The notes: generated from the letters alone by a model not told the origin. A stretch of DNA of 64,000 bases from Hormiphora californensis (GCA_020137815.1 CM035360.1:5673128-5737127); one strand, 5' to 3'. Shown: positions 10,608 to 25,121, counted from the stretch's first letter. Numbers and translations are program-made.

Positions 10608-12939
10608 TCACTGCATCCAGCACAGCCCACAAGATTTAAGGCAATTCCTGGACATCCACTTTGTGTAAGTTTTGTGATAACAGAATCCCTCTCCTTGCCA
10701 GTAACTACAGTACAACTGGTAATCGAAACAAGACACATTGCTCTTTTCTTCCTCTTCCTCAGGTTCTGTCTCACTACCACCTCCGCTGGATGCATCAGTT
10801 GTGTCTGGCCTCCACTGAGTTACAGAGACAAAGCTCCCAGCGGGTCCCCCAACATTATATTTGTTCAGGGTGTCGATATCAAACTTGTGCCCAAAACTCT
10901 CCAGCACCTCCCCGTTAAGAGCTGCACTGTAACTATCAGCTCCTACAGTTACCTTCAAAGAGAGACTATCACCTTCAATTGTGGGGTAGTCTCCAATCAC
11001 CTTGGTCCCCCAAGTTCCACTTGTCTTACTGTTGATCCGGTAGACCCCTTTAGCCTCCTGGAACTCGATATGATATGCAATATCGCTGCTTGAGAAGACG
11101 TTAAAGAACCACTTCCCAGTAGATGACGTCACAGAGGTAACGTTAACTTCAAACATATCTCCCGAGGAGACCCCATCCAGTTTGATCTTCTTCTTCTTAG
11201 TGATATCTGTGGTCTGGTATACAGAGTTGTAGGTGACCTGGTCATCCTCACTAGCATCGTCATCTTGGGAGCTGTCTGATCCGTCCAGGGCAAGGATGGG
11301 GTAGGATGCCCAGTAACTGTACCCGTCAGAGGAGCACCCTCGCTGTAGCTTAAAGTACCCATCAATACCCCAGGATGTGCCCCAGCTGTTCTTAATTAGC
11401 AGAGAATCAGCATCGTACCCAACCAGGGTTACCAAGTGGTTACAGTTCTCCCCCAGACAACTGTCAATAGTTCCACTTTCGTAGTAGTAGACGGTGTCAT
11501 CTACGTAGACACAGATAGCTACTGGTCCGTAGCTGCCCAAGTTGGTTAACATAGAACTCTCTGAGTCGGATTCTCTCATGACCTGAAAAAGAACTTGGGT
11601 AAAACATTTGGACACATTTTATATTGATTGAGGCAGCCTGTTATCATGTTCAAAAGATAAGACTTGAAGGAAGGACCGCTATACTAAAACAAGAATAATT
11701 TCAGTTTGTTCACCTAACGGGTAGGTATCAAGTCTAAATACCTTGTATCCAGTTAGTTGTGCCCCCTCCAACCCATTAGTTCCATCCCTGGAACAGTCAT
11801 CTGCTGTCTTGGCTCCCTCATAGGGGGTATCCTCTAGCAGTGCTACAAAGTTATTCTCCTTGATATCAGTCCAGACGGTCGGCCACCACCCACCACTACA
11901 ACCATACGCGCTGTTACAGTCGATCACCTATAGAGGAGTGTGATGGGGTTAGCTTTGTTCTTACTCTCCATGGTGCAGAGAGAGCGAGAGATGTTCGAAC
12001 AAGGCAAGGTTAGCTATGGAAATGTGAGCAAGCAATTTAAGTCCAGTAAAGGTAGCATTTATTGAAAACAAGTTCTGTCTGCTAACCTGTTGCTCACTGA
12101 AGTTTTTAAGGTTCCCCGTTGCTATGAAATAAGATGATTCAACGGTGGCGATGGCACCGAATGCCCAACATGAACCACACGTTCCTGTAAAAGAGTGATT
12201 TCGAGTTAGAGAATAACGTGTACTATAATAATACAAGCATATTACATAGAAGTGGTTAACAAGTTAGATAAGGGTGTGCTAACTATTAGTTAGCACACCC
12301 ACTGGTTAGGCGAAGTCACGGGCGGAGTTTAGTGTTAGAGGAAGTCAGTGTTTTCTTGTACCTACCTTGATTTTTAACAGGTGTAACAGCCCCGTGATCC
12401 CTCCAATCCAGACTCTCCTCATCACTCCGTTTCCCTCTGATCCTCCCAGCAGGACCCATCTTCCCAGCAGGACCCATCCTGTTCCTGGGTAGTGGTGGCC
12501 TCATCCCACCCTCATCTCCACCCCTTACCTGGGGCTGGGAGGTCCACTTGGCCTTAGTCTCTGTCATGTGAGTCATGTTAACACCAAGATATCCCTTCTT
12601 CTCATCATCTGTCATCATAGCGAAGAAGTTCTCTCCCATTTTGAATTTATCCTCTCCCCGCTCCGCACGGAGTGCTTGGATCCTTGTTCGGGAGGCTTGG
12701 AACAACTTGAACCGCTCTGTTTTAGTTCCGTCAGTTAGAAGATCCTCCATTCGGTGGCCCTGTCTTCGTGGTCCTCGAAGTTGATCCCTCTCACTGGCCC
12801 CCTGGGCTAGGGACCTGTCCCATAAAGCATTGAACTCCGTCCGGGCCTGGAGGGCTTCTGTCCTGGGATGACGCCTTGCATCTAGTGCCTTGATGGCGCA
12901 GAGGACGCCTAGGGCAAACAACACTAATCTTGTCGACAT
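10608..12939 (-). CDS. Secreted papain-family (C1A) protease with galectin-like and ShKT domains
   Basis: Exons on the minus strand: 12939-12366, 12184-12087, 11927-11742, 11582-10608, phases agreeing, about 610 aa. A signal peptide (STRLVLFALGVLCAIKA) is followed by an I29-type inhibitor propeptide with ERFKLF and ENFFAMMTDDEKKGYLG. Maturation is probably at the basic RGKR site. The catalytic domain shows the oxyanion Gln and Cys (VKNQGTCGSCWAF), His (NHLVTLVGYD) and Asn (IKNSWGTSWGIDGYFKL). After an acidic linker comes a galectin-like beta-sandwich (DIAYHIEF, YRINS, GTWG, LNGEVLESFGHKFD, YNVGG). After a poly-Glu stretch, a terminal six-cysteine ShKT module ends the protein (SCFDYQLYCSYW to SCGLC). 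Propeptide, active site and ShKT are clear; the galectin assignment is by fold-pattern resemblance, with the usual HxNPR and WxxE only partly kept. Likely a secreted or lysosomal protease able to bind glycans. Confidence 0.88.
12272..12300. repeat. Perfect 13-bp hairpin in protease intron 1
   Basis: GGGTGTGCTAACT and its exact complement AGTTAGCACACCC are separated by ATT. It lies in the first intron of the galectin-type protease gene. No gene function can be assigned. Confidence 0.8.
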
Positions 12940-13676
12940 GGTGAAATGATCAGTATAGTTAGAGCCAAGTGCTAAGTGCAGTAGCAGATGTGGGTGTCTA
13001 TTATTAGCTATCTAAACAATCAGAATATAGCTTCTAGTTCATCCATCGCTTGTAGGAGGGGGATGGACGTGTTAAAATAACTGCATGGCCTCATGGGTTG
13101 CACAATGCAGAGTACAGAGTATCCTGGAACCGGATTCAGTTATCCAAGTTATCCTATACCTGTTTTCCTAATAAACCCCTTTTCAGGTTGAAATGTTGTA
13201 GCAAATAGATGAGATGATGGTATCCCCTACTACAAGCAATGTAAGTAGAGAATCACACACGTGCCAAGGGCTTGTTTTGTTCAAACCGGAGGTGCGGAGA
13301 GAGAGGGTCGAACAATGCGACTAGGGGCTGTATATACGAACTCTTGAACATGTGTGGGACAATATGAGATTCATCTTTGAGTTATCACGTGATCTATTGG
13401 GAATCCTTGATCATGATTTTTTACGAAGACGTTTATTTTGAATTTATTGTACTTGACTGTATTTTCTTCCCGTAATTTGGTAACCGATATTTTTCATTTT
13501 GTTTCGGACACGGTTGGTAATGGGATCCAGGGACCAACACTCTTCGATCGCCACATTATAACACACCATAGTTTACAGGAAACCGAAATTTTGAAAGATA
13601 TACATAATCATAATTTACAGCGCTTTTCAGACCATGCTCTGTACTCGAATAATGTCTCCAAGTTCTCAATGTCTCT
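12940..13676. other. Spacer between the two protease genes
   Basis: Upstream region of the first protease and downstream region of the second. It holds no convincing gene; the short plus-strand frame at 13438-13680 runs into the antisense of a ShKT exon and shows no domain. Confidence 0.5.
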
Positions 13677-17156
<3,480 letters not shown>

Positions 17157-17969
17157 TCATCTGTAGTCCGCAATCTCCTCCGAGCTCTGTACAATTCCAG
17201 TCTCAGCTGCTTTCTTCAGTAGGTCAATCTGTGCTCTCTGTGCCCTGATCTTGGCCCGCTTGTTCTGGAACCAAATTGTGATGCTGCGTGGCCTCACACC
17301 TAGCTGTTTGGCTAGCTCATCTCTCCTTGCTCCCCTGGCGAAATCAGAAACAGCAAAGGCATCCTCAAGTGTCTTCAGATCCGCAGCAGTGTATTCAGTT
17401 CGCTTTGTTCTCATCTTCCCTCCTCCGACAGTCTGGTCCTGGTGGTGAACTGGCTTGGTACATGGTACTACTGTAGGTAGCTTGGTACATGGCAGGTCAG
17501 TTGAGGAATCGGCAGGGTGTAGGGTAACCGGTCGGTGGAGCTGGTGGTGGTGGTGGGCAGGTACCTGTGGGTGGTTCTGTAGGCCATGGGGTGCAGGCTG
17601 GTGGATTTGTAGGCCAGCAGGAGGCTGATGAATTCCTGTGGGAGGTTGATGAAGGCCAGTTGTAGGTGTTTGATGTAGTCCAGTAGGCTGAATTCCAGTA
17701 GGCTGATGTAGAGCAGGGATGGAGTCCAACTGGGTGCCGGCAGGGAAGTTGTAAGGGTTGAAAGGGGTCCCTCCGATATGGTAGGTATTGCTGATGATGG
17801 TCTGTTGCCTGAGTGTAGCTCCTGGGTAGTAGTATGAACCCTGATCCGCGTCATGATAGTAGGGGTATCCACCACGGTTGTTGTAGTATGGTGATTTCTC
17901 GGTTTCTGGAGAGCTGCTGCAGGAACTGGAGCCAGCCTGGAGGTCAACTGGGGATCCCGTGTAGATCAT
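17157..17969 (-). CDS. Homeobox transcription factor, single exon, divergent
   Basis: An uninterrupted 270-aa frame. The N-terminal half is low complexity and rich in Tyr, Pro, His and Gln, including repeated TGLHQP/TGIHQP units at about residues 90-125, typical of activation regions. The homeodomain lies near residues 188-247, beginning RTKRTEYTAADLKTLEDAF and ending with recognition helix ITIWFQNKRAKIR. Trp48, Phe49, Gln50, Asn51 and Arg53 are kept, so DNA binding of the Q50 type (TAAT-containing sites) is expected. Helix 3 resembles Engrailed, but helices 1-2 look more like the PRD/ANTP boundary and no class motif (hexapeptide, octapeptide, OAR) was seen. No orthologue is claimed. It should act in the nucleus as a sequence-specific regulator. 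Confidence 0.88.
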   Translation of the reverse strand: MIYTGSPVDLQAGSSSCSSSPETEKSPYYNNRGGYPYYHDADQGSYYYPGATLRQQTIISNTYHIGGTPFNPYNFPAGTQLDSIPALHQPTGIQPTGLHQTPTTGLHQPPTGIHQPPAGLQIHQPAPHGLQNHPQVPAHHHHQLHRPVTLHPADSSTDLPCTKLPTVVPCTKPVHHQDQTVGGGKMRTKRTEYTAADLKTLEDAFAVSDFARGARRDELAKQLGVRPRSITIWFQNKRAKIRAQRAQIDLLKKAAETGIVQSSEEIADYR

Positions 17970-19524
17970 GGTATCAGTAGCTGTGGTGGTAGCTTAGGTG
18001 GTAGTTGTAGTGAAGTAGGTAGCTGTGAAGTAGTTGCTAGTTGTTGTTGTTGTACAGATGGATGATATGATAGTGAATTGATGGTGTTTAAATACTACTA
18101 CTACTGTTCAGGAGGGGTGGTATTGGGAGTGTTATTACGTATCAATGTTGTGATACTACGAAATAAAGCTGTAATGACGATATCCCGCCCCCTTAATTAG
18201 CTTTTTTTCGGTTTGACCTACCCCACCCCTAATGAGGTATAGCAATAGCGCTCCTAGAACCATCCCTAATTAGGGCACGATATGAGGTTATGTGAATCGT
18301 GCAACAAGGGCTAATTAGGGATGGTTATGTGAAACGCAACAAGGGCTAATTAGGGATGGTTATGTGAAACGCAACAAGGCCTTGTTGGAGTGACATGTGA
18401 TTCGCAACCCTAATTATTACCCGATATACGAGATATCATTGCAGTGATACATTTGATGTGTGTCTCTCTGTAGTTCCAACATTAGAGTTCCCTTGGCCAC
18501 ATTGATGCCTGAGTGAGATTGAGGTCGCCAAAGAGTTCCCCTTTTCATGCTCTTTCTTTTCACCCTCTTCTAACTCTTCTTTACATTTGCGGGCCTGGGG
18601 CACGGAGAGAGATCATGGTCGAACAAGGTAAAGATCCCCTATGTGTGTGATACAATTGGGACTCATTACTCATAAGGTTTATCCCTCAATTGTATAGAGG
18701 GTATCTCATGATCCCTACCGACTCAACATGTATTATTCGAATATATCGCTAGCAAACCCCCTTCTGCAATTGTGGAAAGTATCTCATGATGTTACTAACA
18801 TGATGAGATACCCTCCACATTGTTAGCCGACTCAACATATAATAATCGAATACATACCCGGACCCCCTTTTTTTTTTTTTTTTTTTTTTCATGTCTTCAT
18901 CGTTCCTATATCTGTCACCCCCCTACCTCATCATGTGAACCCTGTCAGGCAATTGCCTGACCCTATTTGCTTCAATCACGAAGGCAGGTCAGGCGGGCTA
19001 AGTCTGACAGCGTCTATACAACATACATGTGAGGTGGAGTTTGACGGATATCATCTCTGCAGCCATCCAGTTGAAACCGGTATTAACCGTATACTGCAAA
19101 CACCCAATCTCGGGTGCTCTATGCAATTCTGTTGCCCAATCACTGACAGTAAAGCTTGCAGTATGTAGTCAACTGGACTTCTTGACGTAGCATATGACGA
19201 CAGCTTAGAGACTAGTTGAAAGCAGGGTGTGGAAGCAGGGTCAAATGTTCGTGACCAAGCATGTATGTGTTCGTGTGTGCGACGGGAGTGATAGCCGTGT
19301 GCTGATCGTGCGATTTGATAGTGTTCGTGAAGAATGGTTACCCGGACCCCCTTCTGCTCATGTGAAATAAAAACCCTGCTGCCCGTGTGGTGTTTGTTGT
19401 TTCATATAAGACCGTCCTCTTCTACGTGAGGCCGCGTAGTACAGTTGCAGTGTGTGACAAGGTGTTTGACTTTTGCATCTGTGGGACTCGAGTTTGTGTA
19501 ATCAGACACTTTTCTTTTAAAAGT
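17970..19524. other. Intergenic region between homeobox gene and beta-galactosidase
   Basis: Holds tandem copies of a roughly 36-bp unit (GGGCTAATTAGGGATGGTTA) at about 18300-18380, short AT-rich repeats at 18690-18850, and a T22 run near 18868. No gene was recognised; the plus-strand frame at 18935-19168 shows no domain. Confidence 0.5.
18087..18094 (-). promoter_or_regulatory. Candidate TATA box of the homeobox gene
   Basis: TATTTAAA in transcript sense about 120 nt upstream of the ATG at 17969. The sequence between is a CAACTA/CTAC-rich leader free of other ATGs in the part inspected. Weak, position-based evidence. Confidence 0.35.
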
Positions 19525-20604
19525 ATGTTTCTTATCACACTGCTAGCCTCGTGCCTTGTTTGCAGCACAGCAGCCACCAGAGAGTTTTACATTGACTGGG
19601 AGAACGACAGGTAAGGAGTGCTAGCATCTGGCTGTGGTCTGGAACCCCCTAGGATAACGGAGCCTTTCTGAATCCGTTCACTAGGGGGTTTCCAGGCCAC
19701 AGTCAGACACTACTAGCTAGTATAGACTAAAGGTGCAATGATCTGATATCATAGCGGCCATCATTGATCTCTCCCTGAACTAAGGTTTGTTAAGGATGGA
19801 GAGACATTTCAGTACGCTTCCGCCGGGATGCACTACTTCCGGATCCCCTTTCAGTATTGGGAGCATCGGATATTGGCCGCTAAATCAGCTGGTTAGTAAT
19901 GCAGTGTATCTCTTGTAAGTAGTATAGAGAGTGTGTCCGGGACACAGTCCCATACCCTCCTAAACCATCTAGAGTCATGACCCCCCTCCCTCCCCCCAAA
20001 TCCTATGACAAACGGTGGTTCTCCAGTCACGTTCCTGCTCCCCTGCCCCACTCAAGTTACTAAACCCCAATAATTTGCAGGTTTGAATGCGATCCAGACA
20101 TATGTTGCCTGGAACAGTCACGAACCCTCCCCTGGAGTGTACAACTGGTCAGGGAGCAGCGATCTAATCGGGTTCATTGAACTTGTTAATGCCGCTGAGA
20201 TGCCTCTAATTCTACGGGTAATGAGCGCCACACACGCGCGTCTTTTGATACAATAACACAGCCGAGTACTTTTGGTAAATTCGTAAACATACCCCAAACA
20301 TACCCAGAACCCAGAAATCTGAGATACTTTTTGTAAGTTAATGTCCCTTACATACATTTTCTCTCTGCATGCAGGTTGGACCTTACATTTGTGCCGAATG
20401 GAACTTTGGGGGATTTCCCCCTTGGCTGCTAGCCCATGAGGAAGGAGAGGATGTGGTGTCTGTGAGAAGTAGCGATGAAGTTTACATGTCCGCTGTTACC
20501 CGCTGGCTGGCAGTACTACTACCAAAGATTAAACCTTATCTGTACAAAAATGGAGGCCCTATCATTATGGTTCAGGTTAGGATCTGTCTGTCTGTCTGTC
20601 TGCC

Positions 20605-20647
<43 letters not shown>

Positions 20648-23600
20648 TTTTCTCTCTGTCTGTCTGTCCCTTTGTCGATTTGTCTGTTTCTATGTTTCTC
20701 TGTCTGTCTCACTACTTATCCCGTTGTTCAGGTAGAAAATGAGTATGGGAGTTTTGGTTGTGATCACGAGTATATGAATACCATGTATGATGCCTTCTCC
20801 ACAATTTTAGGTAGGTATTTCTCAACACGAGCAGGTTATTCACTAGCTAGTAGTAGTAGTAGCTAACTCACTAGCTAACTCACTAATTCACTAATTAACT
20901 AATTCACTAACTCACTAGGTTATTCCCAATTAAAATCAATGTGAAACTACAATCACTATCAGGTAAGGATGTACCCTACTTCACGACTGATGGCCCGGGT
21001 CTCATCGAGTGCGGGTCATTCCCCACCCAATCAGTACTTACCACAATCGACTTTGGAGTTGGGTACAATGTCACCGCTATGCTGGCTAAGTTGAAGACCT
21101 ACCAGGCGCATGGGCCGGCAGTTAACTCTGAGATGTACACGGGATGGCTGGATCACTGGACCAACAAACACAGCCACAGTGGAAACAGTAAGTAGTGTTA
21201 TGTCCCCCTCTCCCTCTCTAGGTACTGATGTTGTGTACTTCACCACGGACGGGAAGAGAGAGTTTGAGTTGAATTGTGGGGTGACACCTCCCAACCTATT
21301 CGGGACGGTGGATTTTGATCCTCTGGATGATATTATGATGATATTGGGAAGGTTGAGGGAACACCAGACTAGTGGTCCTTTGGTGAATAGTGAGCTGTAC
21401 GCGGGATGGTGTGATTGGTACGGAAATGATCACGCTAATACAGGTACGATATAGCAAAGAAAGGGGTTTGCCGGGTAAATCGGGGAAGTAATGTAATGAA
21501 TTAGTACGATTGTTCTTATGATGTTGTTACTATTCCAAACAACAATGATCCCAGTACTAAAACACACATCCCCCTGTTTCAGATGTAACAGCACTTGGTC
21601 GAGCTATTGATATTATTTTGTATCAGAACGGCAGTGTGAACCTGTACTTGTGGCATGGGGGTTCAACATTCGGGCTAAACTCTGGATCCACTGACTACAA
21701 CACGACCTTTTTCACCCAAAGCTATGACTATGACGCCCCTCAATCCGAATCAGGTAACTATGGCAACAACCATGATTCTCCTCAGATGTGAAAGCTCTGG
21801 AAAAGAGCATTGATGACCTGTTGAGTAATGGGTTTAGTTTTAATACCTACATGTGGCACGGTGGTACCAACTTTGGAGTGACTAGTGGTAACCAGTTTGG
21901 TAGACAATTCAACCCTACCAGCTATGACTACAATGCGCCCCAGTCAGAGAGTGGTAATATTGTGCATGTCACATGATCTCAATTAAACAGGAATATGTCT
22001 GCTGCTACTTGATCCCTCTGCTACTGCCACACTTGATCCTGTGATATGATCCCCTCTATTTAAAGGGATACATCTGCCCGCTGTATGTTTCCCCTTCACT
22101 GTTGTACTGGTGTAACGACACGGAATTTTTCCAGGGGGGGCCGGTGCGGAGCACCGGAATTTTGGAGATACGCACGCGACGACGGTGCCGCGAAGCGGCC
22201 CCGGAGGAGCAGCGGCAGGGGGTTTGGGGGCCGCAGGCCCCCAATGGGGTCCAGGGGTGAAGCCCCTGGTGGGGGTCTAGGGGGCGAAGCCCCCGGAAAA
22301 ATTTAAACTTTTTATACGATTTTCACACATTTTAGGCATTTAGAAGTCCATCTCCACCTTCTTTCTGTTTGAGTAGAACCTGTATGTCTTGAAGGGGGCG
22401 CCGGAGGAGCAGTGGCAGGGGGTTTGGCGGCCGCAGGCTCCTAATGGGGTACTTTTTAACCGATTTTCACTCATTTGAGGCACGTAGAAACTGTATATAT
22501 GCCTTGAAGGGGGCGAAGCCCCCGAAAATTTTAGAATTTTAACTGATTTTCATGCATTTTTTACGTTCTCTACGAAATATTTCAATAAAATTTCCATGTT
22601 TGGTAAATCCCAGGGGGGGCCGGGCCCCCCCTGGCCCCCCCGGTGTCGTGGGCCCTGGTACAGTAGGGCGTGTATGTGTGAGAGAGAAAGTGAGATTAGC
22701 AGCCAGAGAAGATATTAAAAATCTTGTTCCGATATGTGATGCTGCAATAGCTAAGGGCAATGTTCAGGATATAGAGCGAGGAAATGTAGTTAAATTGTCG
22801 GCGGGGTAGCTCAATAGGTAGAGCAATGGACGCGAAACCCAGAGGTTGTCGGTTCGAGCCCGGCCCTCGCCAGATATTTTTCTAATTTTCCTCCCTATTT
22901 AATCCTGAACAAGATCTCATCATTGATATTTAACAAAGCCATTCTTCCACAACCGTGATCTGCCCGCTGTATGTTTCCCCTTCACTGTTGTACAGTAGGG
23001 CGTGTATGTGTGAGAGAGAAAGTGAGATTAGCAGCCAGAGAAGATATTAAAAATCTTGTTCCGATCAGGAGCTTTCATTTAAACTTTGTCAGGCGTCTTC
23101 TCTGTTTCCTCAGCTGTGTCATCTTGATCTCCTCTGCTGTTATAACCCTCTGTGATATATTTGGTAGCGAAGTTACCCCCACCCCCTTACCGGCGCGTGA
23201 AGCGACCTAAGAGTGTTACTGTGTAAGCTGTAACTTCGTTACCAACTGTGATATGATCTGCTGACTGCATGTTCATTTGTCTTGCACGACCCTCTCCCTC
23301 CCCTCGCAGGTGATGTCAATCTGGGGAAGTTTTGGGCAATCAGGAATGCGACAACAAAACACTTTGGACCAAACAAACTGCCTGTACCTAGAAATCTACC
23401 TAAATTGGGATACCAGGTTGTGAAAACAAACCCGGCAGGAAAGTTGGTTGACCAGCTAACATTCCTAAAGGACAGTGATCACCCGCAACCTTTTGAAATA
23501 CTTGGTAAGTCTACTTGTTTCTGTCTAACCAACAGTGCGCTCAGATCACTGACCCGGTCTCTGTCAGCACAGCCAAAAATTCTTATTCAGATTCTCTCAG

Positions 23601-25121
23601 CTCTCTACTGTTGCATGAATGGGTCAAATAAAGTTGATTGATTAAACAGCATAGCTCTTACCCACAATTTGATTTCAGGGGTGTTTGAAGGTATTGTTGG
23701 GTACGAATGGGAGGGGGAGATCCGAGGGAACTTGTCTATTGAGACCGTGCACGACCGGGCTTTTATCCTAGTGGATGGAGAGTATTCAGGGGTAGGTTTA
23801 TCTAGATAAAGGATACTACTATATCCATCCCACATAAGATGTTGGTAATGAAATTATCACTCCGCGCGAGCGCCCCAGTGGTGACTTCGTAACCACCATA
23901 AGATGGTCATTGGAGGGGGAGTAAGAAAATTGATCCACCCCGGATATCGAGCACTTTGCAGGATCTCAATTACCAATTAGTTTTCTAACCATTCCTGAAT
24001 CCCCTGCAGGTTGCTCGGAGAACTGACAAAAAGCACCACTTCACTCTGGAAGTAAATGTGAACAATAGTTTGCTAATCTTGGTTGAAAACATGGGTTATA
24101 TGGGATACAGTCATGCCATGGCCGACTACAACGCACGTAAGTCCAGTGTTTCCCTGATTTGATTGCAGGGAGAGAGTCCTAGTCAAGAGCTTTCTCGATT
24201 TGTTCGACAGACCCATCCTTGCTCAACAAGTAAAATTGTAAAAGCTGGACTGATCAGGTGCCGATATCCAGGTTACTGTTACAACAGTAACCTCCCCGCA
24301 CCTGTAATTACCATAGTAACCCCCCTGTTACCCCCAAACCCCCGTTACCATAGTAACCCCCCTGTTACCCCCAAACCCCATGTTACCATAGTAACCCCCC
24401 TGTTACCCCAAACCCCTGTTACCATAGTTACCACTCAATTCCTCAGAGTTCAAGGGTATTGCTGGTGTGACAGTTGATGGTGTGGAGCTGGTGGGTTGGA
24501 AACACTGGAGCACCAACATAATGAACCCCAACATTACTAATGACATGGGAAACTCTGTAGAGGAGGAAACTTCACTATCTGATCCGGCTAAAAACTCTCA
24601 TACGTCTCCGACCGGAAAACCGTTGCTCCCGGGAGGCCCCCATATTTACAGAGCCACCCTGATTTTAGAGAAAGTGGCGGATACTTTCCTCAATTTTACC
24701 GAGTGCTGGAGTAAAGGATTTGTGTCGGTCAATGGAGAGCTACTGGGCCGTTATTGGCCTGACGCTGGACCACAGTTTTCACTTTTTCTACCCGGTAAGG
24801 AAATGATCATTCATGATGTGTAGGGGTTAAAAAAAGATTGTCTCACAAGATTCTGCCCTTAGACAGGATTATATAAGGGAGAGGGTTATTGGTTTGATTG
24901 TCATCAATCCCATTATCATGCGAGGAAGCACCATTTGAATCGCTTGTATTTTGAAATGTGAAAGCAATTCATATTTTTCAGGAACGTGGCTAAAAGAGGG
25001 GGTGAACAAGATCACTGTCATTGAACTACAGAGCTACACTCCTGAAGCTGCTGCTACCGGGGATTGCCTTTACATTACCGACACACCCTATATAGACGGA
25101 CCTGTTAATGCTAATGCTTAG
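19525..25121 (+). CDS. Glycoside hydrolase family 35 beta-galactosidase with two duplicated exon pairs
   Basis: Exons: 19525-19610, 19785-19891, 20081-20217, 20375-20575, 20732-20810, 6: 20963-21187, 7: 21222-21443, 8: 21583-21753, 9: 21786-21953, then 23310-23504, 23679-23791, 24010-24136, 24447-24794, 24982-25121. A signal peptide ([16 protein letters not shown]) leads into the TIM barrel: [16 protein letters not shown], then [11 protein letters not shown], and [17 protein letters not shown] with the acid/base Glu. Exons 6 and 7 each carry the nucleophile motif ([18 protein letters not shown]); exons 8 and 9 each carry a WHGG loop. Beta domains follow, with [16 protein letters not shown] near the C-terminus. 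One exon of each pair gives about 642 aa, the usual length (human GLB1 677); all four would give about 772. It should remove terminal beta-galactose from glycans in lysosomes or outside the cell. Confidence 0.9.
19627..19706. mobile_element. Small hairpin element in beta-galactosidase intron 1
   Basis: About 24-bp imperfect arms: TGGCTGTGGTCTGGAACCCC paired with GGGGTTTCCAGGCCACAGTC. Non-coding, MITE-like; no clear target duplication. Confidence 0.6.
20584..20720. repeat. (TGTC)n microsatellite in intron 4
   Basis: Repeats of CTGT/TGTC with some decay fill most of the intron after exon 4 and lead to the acceptor at 20731. The Cys/Leu/Ser-rich frames they produce are artefacts. Confidence 0.9.
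22106..22660. mobile_element. GC-rich inserted element with GGGGGCGAAGCCCCC-type hairpins
   Basis: A block of about 550 bp in intron 9 whose G-rich modules (GCAGGGGGTTTGG, GGGGGCGAAGCCCCC) recur two to three times and can form hairpins. It splits a sequence that is continuous in a second copy: the text before it (CTGCCCGCTGTATGTTTCCC, 22076) and after it (AGTAGGGCGTGTATGTGTGA, 22661) are joined at 22963-23015. Base composition differs sharply from its surroundings. Element class unknown. Confidence 0.7.
22661..22735. repeat. 75-bp direct repeat, copy 1
   Basis: AGTAGGGCGTGTATGTGTGA through AAAAATCTTGTTCCGAT is repeated essentially identically at about 22994-23067. Confidence 0.8.
22800..22872 (+). 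other. tRNA-like sequence, probably tRNA-derived SINE or pseudo-tRNA
   Basis: Segment lengths match a 72-nt type I tRNA: acceptor GGCGGGG/CCTCGCC (one G-T pair), D-arm GCTC..GAGC with AATAGGTA loop, T-arm GTCGG-TTCGAGC-CCGGC. The anticodon arm is bad: ATGGA/CCCAG pairs at only three positions, the loop CGCGAAA has G rather than U at 33, and the formal anticodon would be CGA. A and B box sequences are present, so a pol III-derived repeat is more likely than a working tRNA. Confidence 0.6.
22994..23067. repeat. 75-bp direct repeat, copy 2
   Basis: Same sequence as 22661-22735, here uninterrupted and preceded by the CTGCCCGCTGTATGTTTCCC segment that in the first copy lies before the GC-rich insertion. 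Confidence 0.8.
24290..24435. repeat. Tandem repeat of about 38 bp in beta-galactosidase intron 12
   Basis: Three to four units of GTTACCATAGTAACCCCCCT followed by GTTACCCCCAAACCCC. Each unit includes a small palindrome (GTTACCATAGTAAC). Confidence 0.85.

Noticed and set aside
10557-11093. 178-aa plus-strand frame opposite the protease last exon
   Set aside because: Antisense shadow of the galectin/ShKT coding exon, whose minus-strand frame has clear domains.
21188-21221. Treating exons 6 and 7 as one exon by read-through
   Set aside because: The exon 6 frame meets a stop a few bases into the 34-nt spacer.
22800-22872. Functional tRNA-Ser(CGA)
   Set aside because: Anticodon stem does not pair, U33 is absent, and the long variable arm of Ser tRNAs is missing.
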